Assembly (NCBI RefSeq): GCF_004339675.1
Contig: NZ_SLVM01000005.1
Coordinates: 113,878-177,877 of the forward strand
Length of the DNA: 64,000 nt
Origin: Rhodovulum steppense
GTDB lineage: Bacteria > Pseudomonadota > Alphaproteobacteria > Rhodobacterales > Rhodobacteraceae
Direction: 5' to 3'
Of the stretch, positions 37,593-48,084 are shown one piece after another. How positions within the stretch are numbered: position 1 is the stretch's first letter; each line of letters starts with the position of its first letter. The translations under genes and the position numbers were made by a program. The notes beneath the pieces were generated by a model, which saw only the letters and a list, made by a program, of their open reading frames with translations, made no database searches and had not been told where the DNA came from.

Positions 37593-38348
37593 CTACAGCC
37601 GGACCGCCGAGATCAGCCGCCCGTAATCGGCCTCGCCCGAATGGACCGAGCGGCGGTAGGAAAAGAACCGCTCCGCATCGGAATAGGTGCAATGCCGCGT
37701 CCAGATCGCCTGGCCGATCCCCGCCGCGCGCAGCCGCGCAAGGCCGAACCCCGGCAGGTCGAACAGCATCCGGTCACCCGGCCCTTGCGCGAAGAAGCGC
37801 GTATTGCCCGGATCGTCGGCCCTGAACGCGTCCAGGAACTCGGGTCCCACCTCATAGGCGCGCTGGCTGATCGTCGGCCCGATCACCGCCACGGTGTCGG
37901 CCCGGCGCGCACCCAGCCGCTCCATCGCGATCAGCGTGGCCTCCAGCACCCCCTCAAGCGCCCCGCGCCAGCCCGCATGGGCGGCACCGATCACCCCGGC
38001 GTTGCGGTCGGCGAACAGCACCGGCTGGCAATCGGCCGTCAGCACCGCCAGCGCCAGACCCGGGGTCGCGGTCACGATGGCATCGGCCTGCGGGCGCTCG
38101 GCCAGCGGCCCCTCGATCACCGCCACATCGGCCGAATGGACCTGATGCACCGTGACCAGATGATCGGCCGCCACGCCCAGCGCCCCCGCCACCCGGGCGC
38201 GGTTGATCGCCACCACTTCCGACAGGTCCGACGAGCCCCCGCCGCAATTCAGCCCCTGAAACACACCCGACGACGCCCCGCCCCGCCGGGTAAAGAACCC
38301 GTGGCGCAAGGGGGAGAGAGCGTCGGAGGTGAGTATCTCCAGCGTCAT
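37593..38348 (-). CDS. pgeF: PgeF/YfiH family purine nucleoside phosphorylase (laccase domain)
   Basis: The 251-residue product is a multicopper-oxidase-like fold protein of the YfiH family. TVHQVHSADV, LTADCQPVLFAD and GAAHAGWRGALEGVLE carry the two His and one Cys that bind zinc. Family members act as purine nucleoside phosphorylases or adenosine deaminases, and have been tied to peptidoglycan editing in E. coli. The ATG overlaps the stop of the NDUFAF7-like gene by four bases; lgt comes before that, which puts all three on one message. Confidence 0.92.
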   Translation of the reverse strand: MTLEILTSDALSPLRHGFFTRRGGASSGVFQGLNCGGGSSDLSEVVAINRARVAGALGVAADHLVTVHQVHSADVAVIEGPLAERPQADAIVTATPGLALAVLTADCQPVLFADRNAGVIGAAHAGWRGALEGVLEATLIAMERLGARRADTVAVIGPTISQRAYEVGPEFLDAFRADDPGNTRFFAQGPGDRMLFDLPGFGLARLRAAGIGQAIWTRHCTYSDAERFFSYRRSVHSGEADYGRLISAVRL

Positions 38349-39415
38349 GGATCAAATCCCAGTGGGGGCGGACTGCCCCGTCCTGTCAGCGCGATTGCCT
38401 GGAAGAGCGTTCCCATTTCCTGCGGATGGGTCAAGCGGCGATGTGCTGCGAGATGCGCATCGCGTGCTGCACCCGCGAGATTGCGTGCAAGAACCTCGGC
38501 GCGCGCCGCGATCCCCAGCCGTTCCAGGAACACCCCCTGCGGGGTCAGCGGCGCCACCGCCACCCCTTGCGCCGCGGCTGCCCGCGACAGCGCCTCGAAA
38601 TCGACATGGGCGGTCAGATCGGCGTCGCCCGGATGGGCCAGCACCGGCTCGGGGCGATGGCCACGCACCGCCTGCAACGTGTCGCCCAGCGAACGCCAGC
38701 CGCCATAATCCACGATCAGCGCAGCGCCGCCCTGCGCCGCGATGCGTTCCGCCACCGCCGCGACGATCGCCTCGCCCGGCGCGCAGGTCTCGACGATATC
38801 GCCCGGCCGCGTGTCGGCCAGCCGATGCGCCAGCGCCGCCACGGGCATGGGCGCGGTCAGCCCGAAACCCAGCGCGCCCGCCACCAGCCCCACCTGCCGC
38901 TCGCACCAGCCCTCCGCGTCGCGCTGGAACTGGCGGATCGGCAGCGCGTCGAAGAACTCGTTGGCGACCAGGAACAGCGGCGCCTCGGGCAGAGCGTCCA
39001 CGCTTTCGGCCCAGGTCACCGCATGGCCTGCCAGCACCTCGCGCTGGCGGGCGCGCAGCACCGGGGAGGCCTCGACCAGATGCACCCGCGCCGCGTCCAG
39101 AAAGCCCGGCACCCCGCGCGCAGCGCGCAGCGCGTCCGCCATCAGCGTGCCGCGCCCCGGGCCAAGCTCGGCCAGCGTGAAGGGCGCGGGCGACCCGCGG
39201 TCCAGCCAGGCCTGCGCCAGCCACAGGCCCAGCAACTCGCCGAACATCTGGCTGATCTCGGGCGCGGTGGTGAAATCGCCCGCCGCCCCGAACGGATCGC
39301 GCGTCGCATAATAGCCATGCTCGGGATGCATCAGGCAGTCCGCCATGAACTCGGCCACGCTGATCGGACCGGCAGATGCGATCCGGCGGGCCAGGGCTGC
39401 CGCCAGCGCCGTCAC
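38345..39415 (-). CDS. NDUFAF7/MidA-like SAM-dependent methyltransferase (DUF185)
   Basis: The 356-residue product matches the DUF185 family: [40 protein letters not shown], the SAM loop [18 protein letters not shown], and [14 protein letters not shown]. The mitochondrial member NDUFAF7 dimethylates an arginine of complex I subunit NDUFS2. The bacterial role may be the same or different. Translation begins at GTG 39415, which overlaps the lgt stop (GTGA). It lies between lgt and pgeF in a fully overlapping chain. Confidence 0.9.
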   Translation of the reverse strand: MTALAAALARRIASAGPISVAEFMADCLMHPEHGYYATRDPFGAAGDFTTAPEISQMFGELLGLWLAQAWLDRGSPAPFTLAELGPGRGTLMADALRAARGVPGFLDAARVHLVEASPVLRARQREVLAGHAVTWAESVDALPEAPLFLVANEFFDALPIRQFQRDAEGWCERQVGLVAGALGFGLTAPMPVAALAHRLADTRPGDIVETCAPGEAIVAAVAERIAAQGGAALIVDYGGWRSLGDTLQAVRGHRPEPVLAHPGDADLTAHVDFEALSRAAAAQGVAVAPLTPQGVFLERLGIAARAEVLARNLAGAARDAHLAAHRRLTHPQEMGTLFQAIALTGRGSPPPLGFDP

Positions 39416-40299
39416 GCGCGCCTGCGCGAGAGCAGCAGGAAGACAAGCCCCAGCCCCACCATCGGCAGCGACAGAAGCTGACCCATGCTCAGCCCCGCCC
39501 CGCCCAGATGCACGACATGGCCCAGCGGGTTGTCGGGCGTGATGAATTGCGGATCGGCCTCGCGGAACAGCTCGACGAAGATGCGCGCCAGCCCGTAGCC
39601 CAGGAAGAACACCCCCGCCACCGCGCCCGGCCGCCGCAGCGCCCCGCGCGCCCGGACCAGCCAGACCAGCACCAGCCCCAGCAAAAGCCCCTCCAGCCCC
39701 GCCTCGTAAAGCTGCGAGGGATGGCGCGCACAGGGCATCATGTCCCAGCCCGGGCAGTCCTGCGCAAGATAGCCCGGAAACACCACCGCCCAGGGCAGGT
39801 CGGAGGGCCGCCCCCACAGCTCGGCATTGATGAAATTCGCGATCCGCCCGAAGAACAGCCCCACCGGCGTCGCCAGCGCCAGCGCATCGGCCGCCGACAG
39901 AAGCGGCACGCCATGGCGCCGCGCGAACAGCACCAGCGCGATGCAGACCCCGGCCAGCCCGCCATGAAACGCCATGCCGCCCTGCCAGACCATCGGGATC
40001 TCCAGCGGATTGGCCAGGTAATGGCCCGGCTGGTAGAACAGCACGAAGCCCAGCCGCCCGCCCAGGATCACGCCCAGGATGATCCAGGTCAGCAACTCGT
40101 CCACCTGCTCGGGGCGCATCGGCGCGCGGCCCTCGGGCCACAGCGCCGGGCGGCGCATGGCCGCGACCACGATCCGCCAGCCGATCAGCAGACCCGCGAT
40201 ATAGGCCAGCGCATACCAGCGCAGCGCGAATTCCAGTCCGAACAGCGAGACCGAGAAGATCTCGTTGCCGATATCGGGAAAATTCAGAACACCCAGCAT
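39412..40299 (-). CDS. lgt: Prolipoprotein diacylglyceryl transferase
   Basis: This is a 295-residue polytopic inner-membrane enzyme that adds diacylglycerol to the lipobox Cys. Hallmarks are [16 protein letters not shown], the Lgt signature [17 protein letters not shown] with its essential Arg/Asn, MAFHGGLAG, and [14 protein letters not shown]. The start at 40299 ([11 protein letters not shown]) has GAGG six bases upstream; ATG 40311 is also possible. It heads the lgt-NDUFAF7-pgeF chain and is divergent from ubiK. Confidence 0.95.
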   Translation of the reverse strand: MLGVLNFPDIGNEIFSVSLFGLEFALRWYALAYIAGLLIGWRIVVAAMRRPALWPEGRAPMRPEQVDELLTWIILGVILGGRLGFVLFYQPGHYLANPLEIPMVWQGGMAFHGGLAGVCIALVLFARRHGVPLLSAADALALATPVGLFFGRIANFINAELWGRPSDLPWAVVFPGYLAQDCPGWDMMPCARHPSQLYEAGLEGLLLGLVLVWLVRARGALRRPGAVAGVFFLGYGLARIFVELFREADPQFITPDNPLGHVVHLGGAGLSMGQLLSLPMVGLGLVFLLLSRRRA

Positions 40300-40396
40300 G
40301 CCCCGCCTCATTGGCCCTCGCGCGGGCGAAGTCAACCTTGAGCTTGCCCCGCCCCCGGGTCATATAGGGGGCAAACGTAAACGCCAGGGGGCGAAG

Positions 40397-40639
40397 ATGC
40401 AGACCAGCAACAAGTTTCTCGACGACATGTCGAAGCTGATGACCAACGCCATGGGCGTGGCCCAGGGCGCCAAGGACGAGGCCGAAACCGCGTTCCGCAG
40501 CATGATCGACCGCTGGCTCGCGGATCGCGATTTCGTCACGCGCGAGGAATTCGACGCGGTGCGCGCGATGGCGCAGAAGGCCCGCGAGGAGAACGAGGCG
40601 CTGAAGGCCCGGATCGAGGCGCTGGAAGCGGGCCGCTGA
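40397..40639 (+). CDS. ubiK: Ubiquinone biosynthesis accessory factor UbiK (BMFP)
   Basis: The 80-residue product is of the BMFP/UbiK family: MQTSNKFLDDMSKLMTNAMG, then FVTREEFDAVRAMAQKAREE and a C-terminal coiled coil (ENEALKARIEALEAG). UbiK is a trimeric membrane-fusogenic protein that supports the Ubi complex with UbiJ. AGGGGGCGAAG precedes the ATG. It stands between divergent lgt and downstream nadD, about 100 bases from each. Confidence 0.9.
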   Translation: MQTSNKFLDDMSKLMTNAMGVAQGAKDEAETAFRSMIDRWLADRDFVTREEFDAVRAMAQKAREENEALKARIEALEAGR

Positions 40640-40737
40640 CGGCCACGCCGCGCGCAGGACACCGCCTTGCCCATGCCCATCTCCCGGGACCGGCCGCAGG
40701 CCGCGCCTGCCCCTTGGCCGCGCGTCGGTGACCGGCG

Positions 40738-41346
40738 ATGAGGGCGGGCCTGCCCCATGCCATCCCCGGCCAGCGCATCGGGCTTCTGGGCGGGTCGTTC
40801 GACCCCGCCCATGAGGGCCATGCCCATATCACCCGGCAGGCGCTGAAACGCTTCGGGCTGGACGCGGTCTGGTGGCTGGTCAGCCCCGGCAACCCGCTGA
40901 AACCCGAAGGCCCCGCACCGATGGAACGACGCATCGCCGCCGCGCGCCGGGTGATGGACCACCCGCGCGTGACGATCACCGATATCGAGGCGCGGATCGG
41001 CACCCGCTACACCGCCGAAACGCTGGCCCGGCTGAGGGCGCTCTATCCAAGCGCGCGCTTCGTCTGGCTGATGGGCGCGGACAACCTGCTGGGCTTTCAC
41101 CGCTGGGAAAGCTGGCGCTCCATACTCGACAGCGTGCCGGTGGGCGTTCTGGCCCGGCCCGGCCAGGGGCTGGCGCACCGCCAGTCGAGGGCCGCGCTGA
41201 TCTATGCCCGCCACCGCCTGCCCGCGGAACTGGCCCACAGCCTCGCCACGCGCCACCCGCCCGCCTGGTGCTATCTCAGCCTGCCCAAGATCGACATCTC
41301 GTCCTCGCAGATCCGCGCCCGCGGCCAGTGGCAGCGCAGCCCCTGA
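40738..41346 (+). CDS. nadD: Nicotinate-nucleotide adenylyltransferase
   Basis: The 202-residue product forms nicotinate adenine dinucleotide in NAD synthesis. The nucleotidyltransferase motif is [18 protein letters not shown] (GxFDPxHxGH form), later [15 protein letters not shown], and the ISSSQIRAR loop that binds ATP. The length is typical. In many alphaproteobacteria rsfS follows nadD; here dacB does instead. Confidence 0.94.
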   Translation: MRAGLPHAIPGQRIGLLGGSFDPAHEGHAHITRQALKRFGLDAVWWLVSPGNPLKPEGPAPMERRIAAARRVMDHPRVTITDIEARIGTRYTAETLARLRALYPSARFVWLMGADNLLGFHRWESWRSILDSVPVGVLARPGQGLAHRQSRAALIYARHRLPAELAHSLATRHPPAWCYLSLPKIDISSSQIRARGQWQRSP

Positions 41347-41401
41347 CCTCCCCCGATCTGCGGACTTGCCGGGATGCGGCGGATTTGGTTCACTCCCCGC
41401 C

Positions 41402-42892
41402 ATGACATTCGCCCGCACGCCCCTGTCGCGGCGCTGGGTGCTGGCCGGGCTGATGGTCGGCGCAGTCGGCCCCGCGCTTGCCACCCCGCTCGACCGCAGC
41501 CCGCGCCCGCTGGCCCGGCCCGAAGCCGCGCGCCGCGCCGCCGAGGCCGAGCAGATCGTCGCCCGCGCCGGTCTGGGCGAGGCGCGGGTGGGCATCGCGC
41601 TGGCCGACACCGCGACGGGCGAACTGCTCGAGGCGATCAGCCCCGATCTCGCGCTGCCCCCCGCCTCGGTCGCCAAGGCGGTGACCGCGATCTACGCGCT
41701 CGACACGCTGGGACCGTCGCACCGCTTCGCCACCCGCATCTTCGCCACCGGCCCGCTTGCGAACGGGCGGCTTGCGGGTGACCTGATCCTTTCGGGCAGC
41801 GGCGATCCGGTGCTCGACACCGACATGCTGGGCGATCTGGTCGATGCCCTGCGCGCGCGCGGGCTGACCGAGGTCGCGGGCCGCTTCCTCTATCACGAGG
41901 GCGCGCTGCCACAATTCCCCGCGATCGACCCGGCCCAGCCACCCCATGTCGGCTACAACCCGGCGATCTCGGGGCTGAACCTCAATTTCAACCGCGTCCA
42001 TTTCGAATGGACCCGGCAGGGCGGCGGTTACGGCGTCACGCTCGATGCCCGCGCGCGCCGCTATGCGCCCCCGGTCGGCGTCGCGCGGATGCAGATCGTG
42101 GACCGCGCCGCCCCCGTCTATACCTATTCCTCCAAGGGCGGCGTGGACGAATGGTCGGTGGCGCGCGGCGCGCTGGGCAATGGCGGCGCGCGCTGGCTGC
42201 CGGTGCGCCAGCCCGCGCTCTACTGCGCCGAGGTGTTCCACACCCTGGCTCGCGGCGCGGGCATCGCGCTGCCCCGCCCCGAACCGGGCGTCCCCCCGGC
42301 CGGGGCCAGCCTGCTGGCCGAACATCTGAGCGCGCCGCTCCCGGCCATCCTTCAGGGCATGATGACCCATTCCACCAATGTCACCGCCGAGGCGCTGGGC
42401 CTGGCCTCGACGCTGGCCCGCGGCGGACAGCCCGCCGCGCTGGCCGAGTCGGGACAGGCGATGGCGACCTGGCTGGCGGCGCGCACCGGCACGCACGGCC
42501 CGCGCTTCGTCGATCATTCGGGCCTCGGCGACGCCTCGCGCCTCTCGGCGGCCGAGATGGTGCGCGTGCTGACCGCCGTCGCGCCCGAGGCCCGGCTCAA
42601 GGCGCTGATGAAGCCGGTGGAACTGCGCGATGCCCAGGGCCGCCCGCGCAAGGCCGCCGTCTCGATCCAGGCCAAGACCGGCACGCTGAACTTCGTATCC
42701 TCGCTGGCAGGCTATGTCACCAGCCCCGGCGGGCGCGAACTTGCCTTCGCGATCTTCACCGCCGACACCGCGCGCCGCGCCCGCCTCGGCCCGCAGGAAC
42801 TCGAACGCCCCGAGGGCGGGCGGAGTTGGCTGACCCGCGCCAGACGGCTCCAGACCGACATGCTGGACCGCTGGGCCACGCTCTACGCCTGA
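41402..42892 (+). CDS. dacB: D-alanyl-D-alanine carboxypeptidase/endopeptidase (PBP4 family)
   Basis: This is a 496-residue class C penicillin-binding protein. The N-terminus has SRRWVLAGLMVGAVGPALA, which may be a Tat or Sec export signal. The catalytic SxxK is SVAK at 89-92, the SxN is HSTN near residue 324, and the KTG is QAKTGTL near 425. A non-catalytic insert separates SxxK and SxN, as in PBP4. It trims or cleaves peptidoglycan crosslinks in the periplasm. The start at 41402 lies 55 bases after nadD. Confidence 0.93.
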   Translation: MTFARTPLSRRWVLAGLMVGAVGPALATPLDRSPRPLARPEAARRAAEAEQIVARAGLGEARVGIALADTATGELLEAISPDLALPPASVAKAVTAIYALDTLGPSHRFATRIFATGPLANGRLAGDLILSGSGDPVLDTDMLGDLVDALRARGLTEVAGRFLYHEGALPQFPAIDPAQPPHVGYNPAISGLNLNFNRVHFEWTRQGGGYGVTLDARARRYAPPVGVARMQIVDRAAPVYTYSSKGGVDEWSVARGALGNGGARWLPVRQPALYCAEVFHTLARGAGIALPRPEPGVPPAGASLLAEHLSAPLPAILQGMMTHSTNVTAEALGLASTLARGGQPAALAESGQAMATWLAARTGTHGPRFVDHSGLGDASRLSAAEMVRVLTAVAPEARLKALMKPVELRDAQGRPRKAAVSIQAKTGTLNFVSSLAGYVTSPGGRELAFAIFTADTARRARLGPQELERPEGGRSWLTRARRLQTDMLDRWATLYA

Positions 42893-42900
42893 GCCGCCGT

Positions 42901-43341
42901 TCAGCAGGGCTGGCGCACCACATAGACCGAGCAATCGGAATGGCGCACGACGCGGGCCGCGTTCGGACCCAGCAGATAGTCGCGCAGATCGGGCTTGTGC
43001 GCCCCGATCACGATCAGATCGGACCCCGCCTCGCGCGCGGCATGCAGGATCTCCTCATAGGCCTTGCCGGTCGCGACGATATGGCGGACGGCCTTGTTGG
43101 CCTCGGCCCCGATCGCCTCGATCACGAACTTGTCCAGCAGCTTGCGCGCCTTGGCCACGGCGCGGTCGTGGAACTCCTTGTCGAAATACTGGCCCACCAC
43201 GCTCATCCCGAAATCGGGAACGACGGTGATGACATCCAGCCGGGCATCGTCCAGCCGGGCCAGCCGCTCGGCCACGCGCAGCACGCACAGATCGATTTCG
43301 GGCTGGCTGATATCAATCGCACACAGGACAGAGGCAGTCAT
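42901..43341 (-). CDS. Universal stress protein, TRAP-associated
   Basis: The 146-residue UspA-fold product starts MTASVLCAIDISQPE and ends with the nucleotide-binding region VIGAHKPDLRDYLLGPNAAR (then VVRH) and SVYVVRQ. The last glycine-serine of the usual G2xG9xG(S/T) is Gly-Pro here. Its ATG overlaps the stop of the TRAP permease gene by four bases. UspA-like proteins coupled to TRAP genes (TeaD type) regulate or stabilise the transporter. Confidence 0.92.
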   Translation of the reverse strand: MTASVLCAIDISQPEIDLCVLRVAERLARLDDARLDVITVVPDFGMSVVGQYFDKEFHDRAVAKARKLLDKFVIEAIGAEANKAVRHIVATGKAYEEILHAAREAGSDLIVIGAHKPDLRDYLLGPNAARVVRHSDCSVYVVRQPC

Positions 43342-45952
43342 GCGGAAACCTCCTCGCGGCGGGCCCGGCCCAGCTGCGCCCAGGCCACGAGGCCAAGCAG
43401 CAGCAGGGTCGGCAGGTAGATCAGTTCCTTGGGCGGCTGCTCCTGCGGGACGCGCAGCGCGGTGATCTCCACCGGTTCGTCGCCATAGAAGTCGAAGGCG
43501 CGCAACGCCTCGGCATAGGGCGTGCCGAACATCGGCTCGTCAAGAACCACCCGCCCGTCGCGCTCCTCGGGGATCAGGCCCGTCGCCGCCAGCCGCGCAG
43601 CCCCCCCCGCCGCGTCGCCGACCGTCACGACAAGGCTGGTCTCGCGCGGGGCGAAGGTGTTGAAATCCGGCCCGCGCACGCGCAACCGGATCTCGTCGTC
43701 CGGCGCGGCCTCGCCCAGCACCTGTTCCAACTGCGCAGACGGCAGGTCGGCAAAGGGCGGTTGCAGCCTGTTGACGAAGAAATCCGGCCGGAACAGGGCA
43801 AAGGCGATCAGGATCAGCGCCGCGCTCTCATACAGACGGTTGCGGGTGATGAACCAGCCCATCGTCCCGGCCGTGAAGATCAGGATCGCCACGGTCGCCA
43901 CGATGAACACCAGTATCCCCTGCGTCCATGTCACGTCGATCAGCAGCAGATCCGTGTTGAAGATGAAGAAGAAGGGCAGCGCCACCGTGCGCAGCGAATA
44001 GAAGAAGGCGGTGAACCCGGTGCGGATCGCATCCCCCCCCGACACCGCGGCGGCGGCAAAGCTGGCCAGCCCCACGGGTGGGGTCACATCGGCCATGATC
44101 CCGAAATAGAACACGAACAGATGAACCGCGATCAGCGGGACGATCAGCCCCGATTGCGCGCCAAGCTGCACCACGACCCCCGCCATCAGCGAGGAGACGA
44201 CGATGTAATTCGCCGTGGTCGGCAGCCCCATCCCCAGGATCAGCGACAGGATCGCCACGAAGACCAGCATCAGGATCAGGTTGCCGCCCGAGACGAACTC
44301 GACCAGGTCGGCCATCACCTGCCCGATTCCGGTCAGCGTCACGGTGCCCACGATCACCCCCGCCGTGGCGGTGGCCAGCGCGATGCCGATCATGTTGCGC
44401 GCCCCCGCGATCAGCCCGCCGATCAGGTCGCGAAAGCCCGCGACGGCGGCTGGCCCCATCTCGCGCCCGCCGCGGAACAGCGCCTTCAGCGGGCGCTGCG
44501 TGACCAGGATCGCGAACAGCAGCATCGTCGCCCAGAAGGCCGACAGGCCGGGCGATTTCTGCTCGATCATCAGGAAATAGACCAGCACAACGATCGGCAG
44601 CAGGAAATACAGCCCGCTCTTGTAGATCTCGGACACCACCGGCAGGCGCAGATCCTCGGAATTGGGATCGTCGGGCTCCAGGTCGGGCACGGTCGCGGCC
44701 AGCGCCAGCAGCCCGACATAGGCGACGAAGACCAGCCCCGCCAGTACCCAGCCCGCGCCCTCGGCTCGGGCACCAGCGCGACGACCCAGCCCACGGGATA
44801 TTGCACCAGATAGCACAGCGCCGCGAAGCCTGCGAAGAAGGCGAACATCCCGCCCACCGTGCGCCCCAGCGACACCACCCGGTCGCCCAGCGCGGGCATG
44901 TTCCGCTTCACCGCCTCCAGATGGACGATATAGACCAGCGCGATATAGGAGATCATCGCGGGCAGGAAGGCATGGGTGATGACCTCGACATAGGAGAGCC
45001 CCACATATTCCACCATCAGGAAGGCCGCCGCCCCCATCACGGGCGGCATGATCTGGCCATTGACCGAACTGGCCACCTCGACCGCGCCCGCCCGCTCGGG
45101 CGTGAAGCCCACCCGCTTCATCAAGGGGATCGTGAAGGTGCCGGTGGTCACCACATTGGCAATCGACGAGCCCGAGATCAGCCCCGTCGCCGCCGAGCCC
45201 ACCACCGCCGCCTTGGCCGGGCCGCCGCGCAGATGCCCCAGCGCGCCAAACGCCATCTTGATGAAGTAATTGCCCGCCCCCGCCTTGTCCAAGAGCGCGC
45301 CGAACAGCACGAACAGGAAGACAAAGCGCGTCGACACCCCCAGCGCGATGCCGAACACCCCCTCGGCGGTGATCCACATATGGCTCATCGCCTTCTGCAG
45401 GCTCGCGCCCTTCCACTGGATCACGTCGGGCACCCAACTGCCCGACCCGAAGAAGACATAAAGCAGGAAGATCGTCGCGATCGCCGCCATCGCGGGGCCC
45501 AGCGCCCGGCGCGCCGCCTCGAACAGCAGCACGAGGCCCGCCAGCGCGACCCATTTGTCGGTATCGTCCGCCAACCCGCCCGAACGCACGATCTTGTCGT
45601 AGAAGAACACCCCGTAAAGCGCGATGAACGCCCCCGCGCCCGCAAGGATCCAGTCCTGGATGGGGATGCTGCGCCGCGGGCTCGATTTCAGCGCGGGATA
45701 GGCGCAGAACGCCAGGAACATCGCGAAGGCCAGGTGGATCTGGCGCGAATTGTTGATGATGTCGCTGGGCAGGATGACATTCGCCATGGGCGAGGCCAGC
45801 GCCACCTGGAACAGCGACCAGCACAGCGCCACCGCCGCCAGGAACAGTCCCACAACGCCCGCCGGGTTCCGCGCCCCCGAATCCGAGGCCGCGACAAGCT
45901 GTTGCAGTTCCTCTTCGCTGAGCGCGCGGCCACCGCCACCGGTTCTCGCCAT
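43338..45952 (-). pseudogene. TAXI-type TRAP transporter fused permease, frameshifted
   Basis: The 5' two fifths reads in one frame: ARTGGGGRALSEEELQQLVA, the small-subunit helices, and the DctM part up to VGWVVALVPEP. The rest continues in another frame from EGAGWVLAGLVFVAYVGLLA to the C-terminal DUF3394 domain and the ending ARREEVSA. The switch falls at about 44760-44770. Adding one base gives 2616 bases and a normal 871-residue 4TM/12TM fusion, so a single-base deletion is the simplest reading. As it stands the reading frame ends in a scrambled tail at 44570, and most of the M domain is lost. A sequencing error in this GC-rich run remains possible. The flanking receptor and UspA genes are intact. 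Confidence 0.85.
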
Positions 45953-46026
45953 GGCATTCCGTCTCCCGGCTGGGCCGCGGGCGGGCCGCGGCATGTCGTT
46001 CACCGGCGCTGTTGCCGCGCCTTGGG

Positions 46027-46052
46027 GGCCGGGGCACATCCGCGCCCCGGCC
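46027..46052 (-). promoter_or_regulatory. GC-rich hairpin between receptor and permease genes
   Basis: GGCCGGGGC and GCCCCGGCC pair as a nine-base stem with an eight-base loop, 22 bases after the TAXI receptor stop. There is no U run. Such hairpins often protect the upstream message so that more binding protein than permease is made. Confidence 0.5.
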
Positions 46053-46073
46053 GGTCGATCATGGCAGAACCGT

Positions 46074-47042
46074 TTACTCGATCCAGCCCTTTTCGCGGTA
46101 ATAGCGCGCCGCCCCGTCATGCAGCGGTGCGCTCAGGCCGTCGGCGATCATTTCCTCGGGCTTCAGATCGGCAAAGGCCGGGTGCAGGCTGGTGAATTCC
46201 TCGAAATTCTCGAACACCGCCTTGACCAGCACATAGACCGCCTCCTCGGACACATCGGCCGAGGTCACGAAGGTCGCGCCCACCCCGAAGGTCTCCACAT
46301 CCGCGTCGGTGCCGCGATACATCCCGCCCGGGATCGTCGCGTGACGATAGTAGGGGCGCTCCTCGATCAGCGTCTCGATCACCTCGCCCGCGACATTGAC
46401 CAGCACCGAATCGCAGGCCGTCGTCGCCTCCTGGATCGAGCCCGAGGGGTGGCCGACCGTGTAGACCATCGCGTCGATCTGGTTGTCGCACAGCGCCTGG
46501 CTCTGTTCCGCGGGGCGCAGCTCGGCGGCAAGGGCGAAATCGGCACTGGTCCAGCCCAGCGCCTCCATCACCACTTCCATCGTGCCGCGCTGGCCGGAGC
46601 CTGGATTGCCGACATTCACCCGCTTGCCCTTGAGATCCTCGAAATTCGCGATCCCGGCATCGGCACGGGCGACCACGGTGAACGGCTCGGGATGCAGCGC
46701 GAAGACCGCGCGCAGCCCTTCGAACGGGCCATCGGCCTCGAAATTCTCTGAACTGCCATTGTAGGCATGGAACTGCCAGTCCGACTGCACCACGCCGAAT
46801 TCCAGTTCGCCCGCGCGCAGGGTCTTCAGGTTGTAGACCGACCCGCCCGTGGATTCTACCGAACAGCGGATGCCATGATCGCGCCGGTCCTTGTTGACCA
46901 GACGGCAGATCGCGCCGCCCGCGGGATAATAGACACCGGTCACGCCGCCGGTGCCGATAGTGATGAACTCGTCGGCAGCCACGGGGGCGGCCATCGCGCC
47001 CAAGGCGGCCGCCGCGGCGGTCAGTTTCAGTTTCGCAAGCAT
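46074..47042 (-). CDS. TAXI-family TRAP solute-binding protein
   Basis: The 322-residue product has a signal peptide ([20 protein letters not shown]) and the TAXI start [60 protein letters not shown] and [19 protein letters not shown] follow, all typical of this receptor type. Some TAXI proteins bind glutamate, but the ligand here cannot be named. The ATG at 47042 has GGGAG upstream. It lies 46 bases after the RpiR regulator gene and before the permease. Confidence 0.93.
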   Translation of the reverse strand: MLAKLKLTAAAAALGAMAAPVAADEFITIGTGGVTGVYYPAGGAICRLVNKDRRDHGIRCSVESTGGSVYNLKTLRAGELEFGVVQSDWQFHAYNGSSENFEADGPFEGLRAVFALHPEPFTVVARADAGIANFEDLKGKRVNVGNPGSGQRGTMEVVMEALGWTSADFALAAELRPAEQSQALCDNQIDAMVYTVGHPSGSIQEATTACDSVLVNVAGEVIETLIEERPYYRHATIPGGMYRGTDADVETFGVGATFVTSADVSEEAVYVLVKAVFENFEEFTSLHPAFADLKPEEMIADGLSAPLHDGAARYYREKGWIE

Positions 47043-47088
47043 CAAGGATACTCCCTTCGTTGGATTTGGTTTGCTTGTCGGTCTTCGC

Positions 47089-47961
47089 TCACGCGCTCCA
47101 GAGTTCGTCCAGACGGTGATTGCGCGCTTCCACCTCTTCGATCCGGGCCTTGGCCTCCGGACCCGCCCGGGCCGCCATCATCCCGATGATGGTCTCGGCC
47201 AGCACCAGGCTTGCGGCATAGGACGAAAAGAAATGTGGGCTTTCCGAGGGCAGGATGAAACCCTGATCGGCCCATTTCAACGCCGGGCAGGCATGGGTAT
47301 CGGTGATCACCACCACATAGGCCCCGCGCTCTCGCCCCATCTCGGCGGCCAGAATCGACCGCCGCGCAAAGGGCGGCTTGGTCAGCACGACCAGCGCATC
47401 CGCCGCCGTCAGATCGGCCATGGCACTTGCCAGCGACGCCCCCATCCGCCCCGCCAGCCGCCAGTTCGCGGCAAAGTAATTGCCCATATAGGCCATGTAT
47501 TCGACGATCCCGGTCGAGCCCAGCGCGCCGAACAGCACCACATGGCGCGCGCCATGCAGCCGCTCGACCGCGTCTTCCAGCCGTTCGGGGTCGATCAGCC
47601 GGGTCATCGCCTCGATATTCGACGCACAGGCGCTGGCCTGCCGCATCAGGAAGGGCGGCCGCTCGCCCGCCCCCGCCTCGGCCTGCAAGCGGCGCACCCG
47701 CTCGGAGAAACTGACATAGCGCCGCCCGACCGCGTTGCGGGACAGCTCGCGCATTTCCTCGTAGCTGGCAAAGCCCAGCGCACGCGCCAGCCGCGAGAAC
47801 GTCGCAGGCGCCAGCCCCGACGAGGCCGAGATTGCGCGCAGCGAGCGCGTCGCCACATCCACCGGGTTCGCCGCGACGTAATCGGCGGCATCGCGCAGCT
47901 TGGCGCTGAGCGTGCCGTATTCCGCGGCGATCTTGTCCTCGATGGATGGCCCCTCCGGCAT
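47089..47961 (-). CDS. MurR/RpiR-family transcriptional regulator
   Basis: The 290-residue product has an N-terminal HTH_6 domain ([40 protein letters not shown]) and a C-terminal SIS domain ([40 protein letters not shown]). RpiR proteins sense sugar phosphates or related metabolites. ATG 47961 with AGGGG upstream is chosen over ATG 48000, because the latter would place the start inside a palindromic operator. It heads the RpiR-TAXI-TRAP-UspA set and faces the aminotransferase gene. Confidence 0.92.
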   Translation of the reverse strand: MPEGPSIEDKIAAEYGTLSAKLRDAADYVAANPVDVATRSLRAISASSGLAPATFSRLARALGFASYEEMRELSRNAVGRRYVSFSERVRRLQAEAGAGERPPFLMRQASACASNIEAMTRLIDPERLEDAVERLHGARHVVLFGALGSTGIVEYMAYMGNYFAANWRLAGRMGASLASAMADLTAADALVVLTKPPFARRSILAAEMGRERGAYVVVITDTHACPALKWADQGFILPSESPHFFSSYAASLVLAETIIGMMAARAGPEAKARIEEVEARNHRLDELWSA

Positions 47962-47982
47962 CCGCACCCCTGTCAGATTCGC

Positions 47983-47999
47983 TGAAACATAGCGTTTCA
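47983..47999. promoter_or_regulatory. RpiR operator 1
   Basis: TGAAAC-ATAGC-GTTTCA is a perfect inverted repeat. It covers the expected -10 region of a minus-strand promoter whose TTGACA box is at 48019-48014. Binding here would block the regulator-transporter transcript. Confidence 0.7.
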
Positions 48000-48023
48000 A
48001 CCGTTTTGCGCGTTGTCAATTCC

Positions 48024-48039
48024 TGAAACGTCTGTTTCA
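48024..48039. promoter_or_regulatory. RpiR operator 2
   Basis: TGAAAC-GTCT-GTTTCA repeats the same arms with a four-base centre. Its midpoint is about 40 bases from operator 1, close to four helical turns, and 46 bases before the aminotransferase ATG. Confidence 0.7.
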
Positions 48040-48084
48040 CTTTTGCGTTGAACCATTCCCCGCGACTCGCGTCCGAAAGCCCCC

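Noticed and set aside
43338..46037. A single 899-codon frame covering the TRAP permease
   Set aside because: Only its C-terminal part (from about 44765 downward) is transporter-like. The first part is an Arg/Gly-rich shadow of the true N-terminal frame, which shows the frameshift.
48000..48000. ATG at 48000 as start of the RpiR regulator
   Set aside because: It lies inside a palindromic operator and has a poorer ribosome site than ATG 47961, which has AGGGG upstream.
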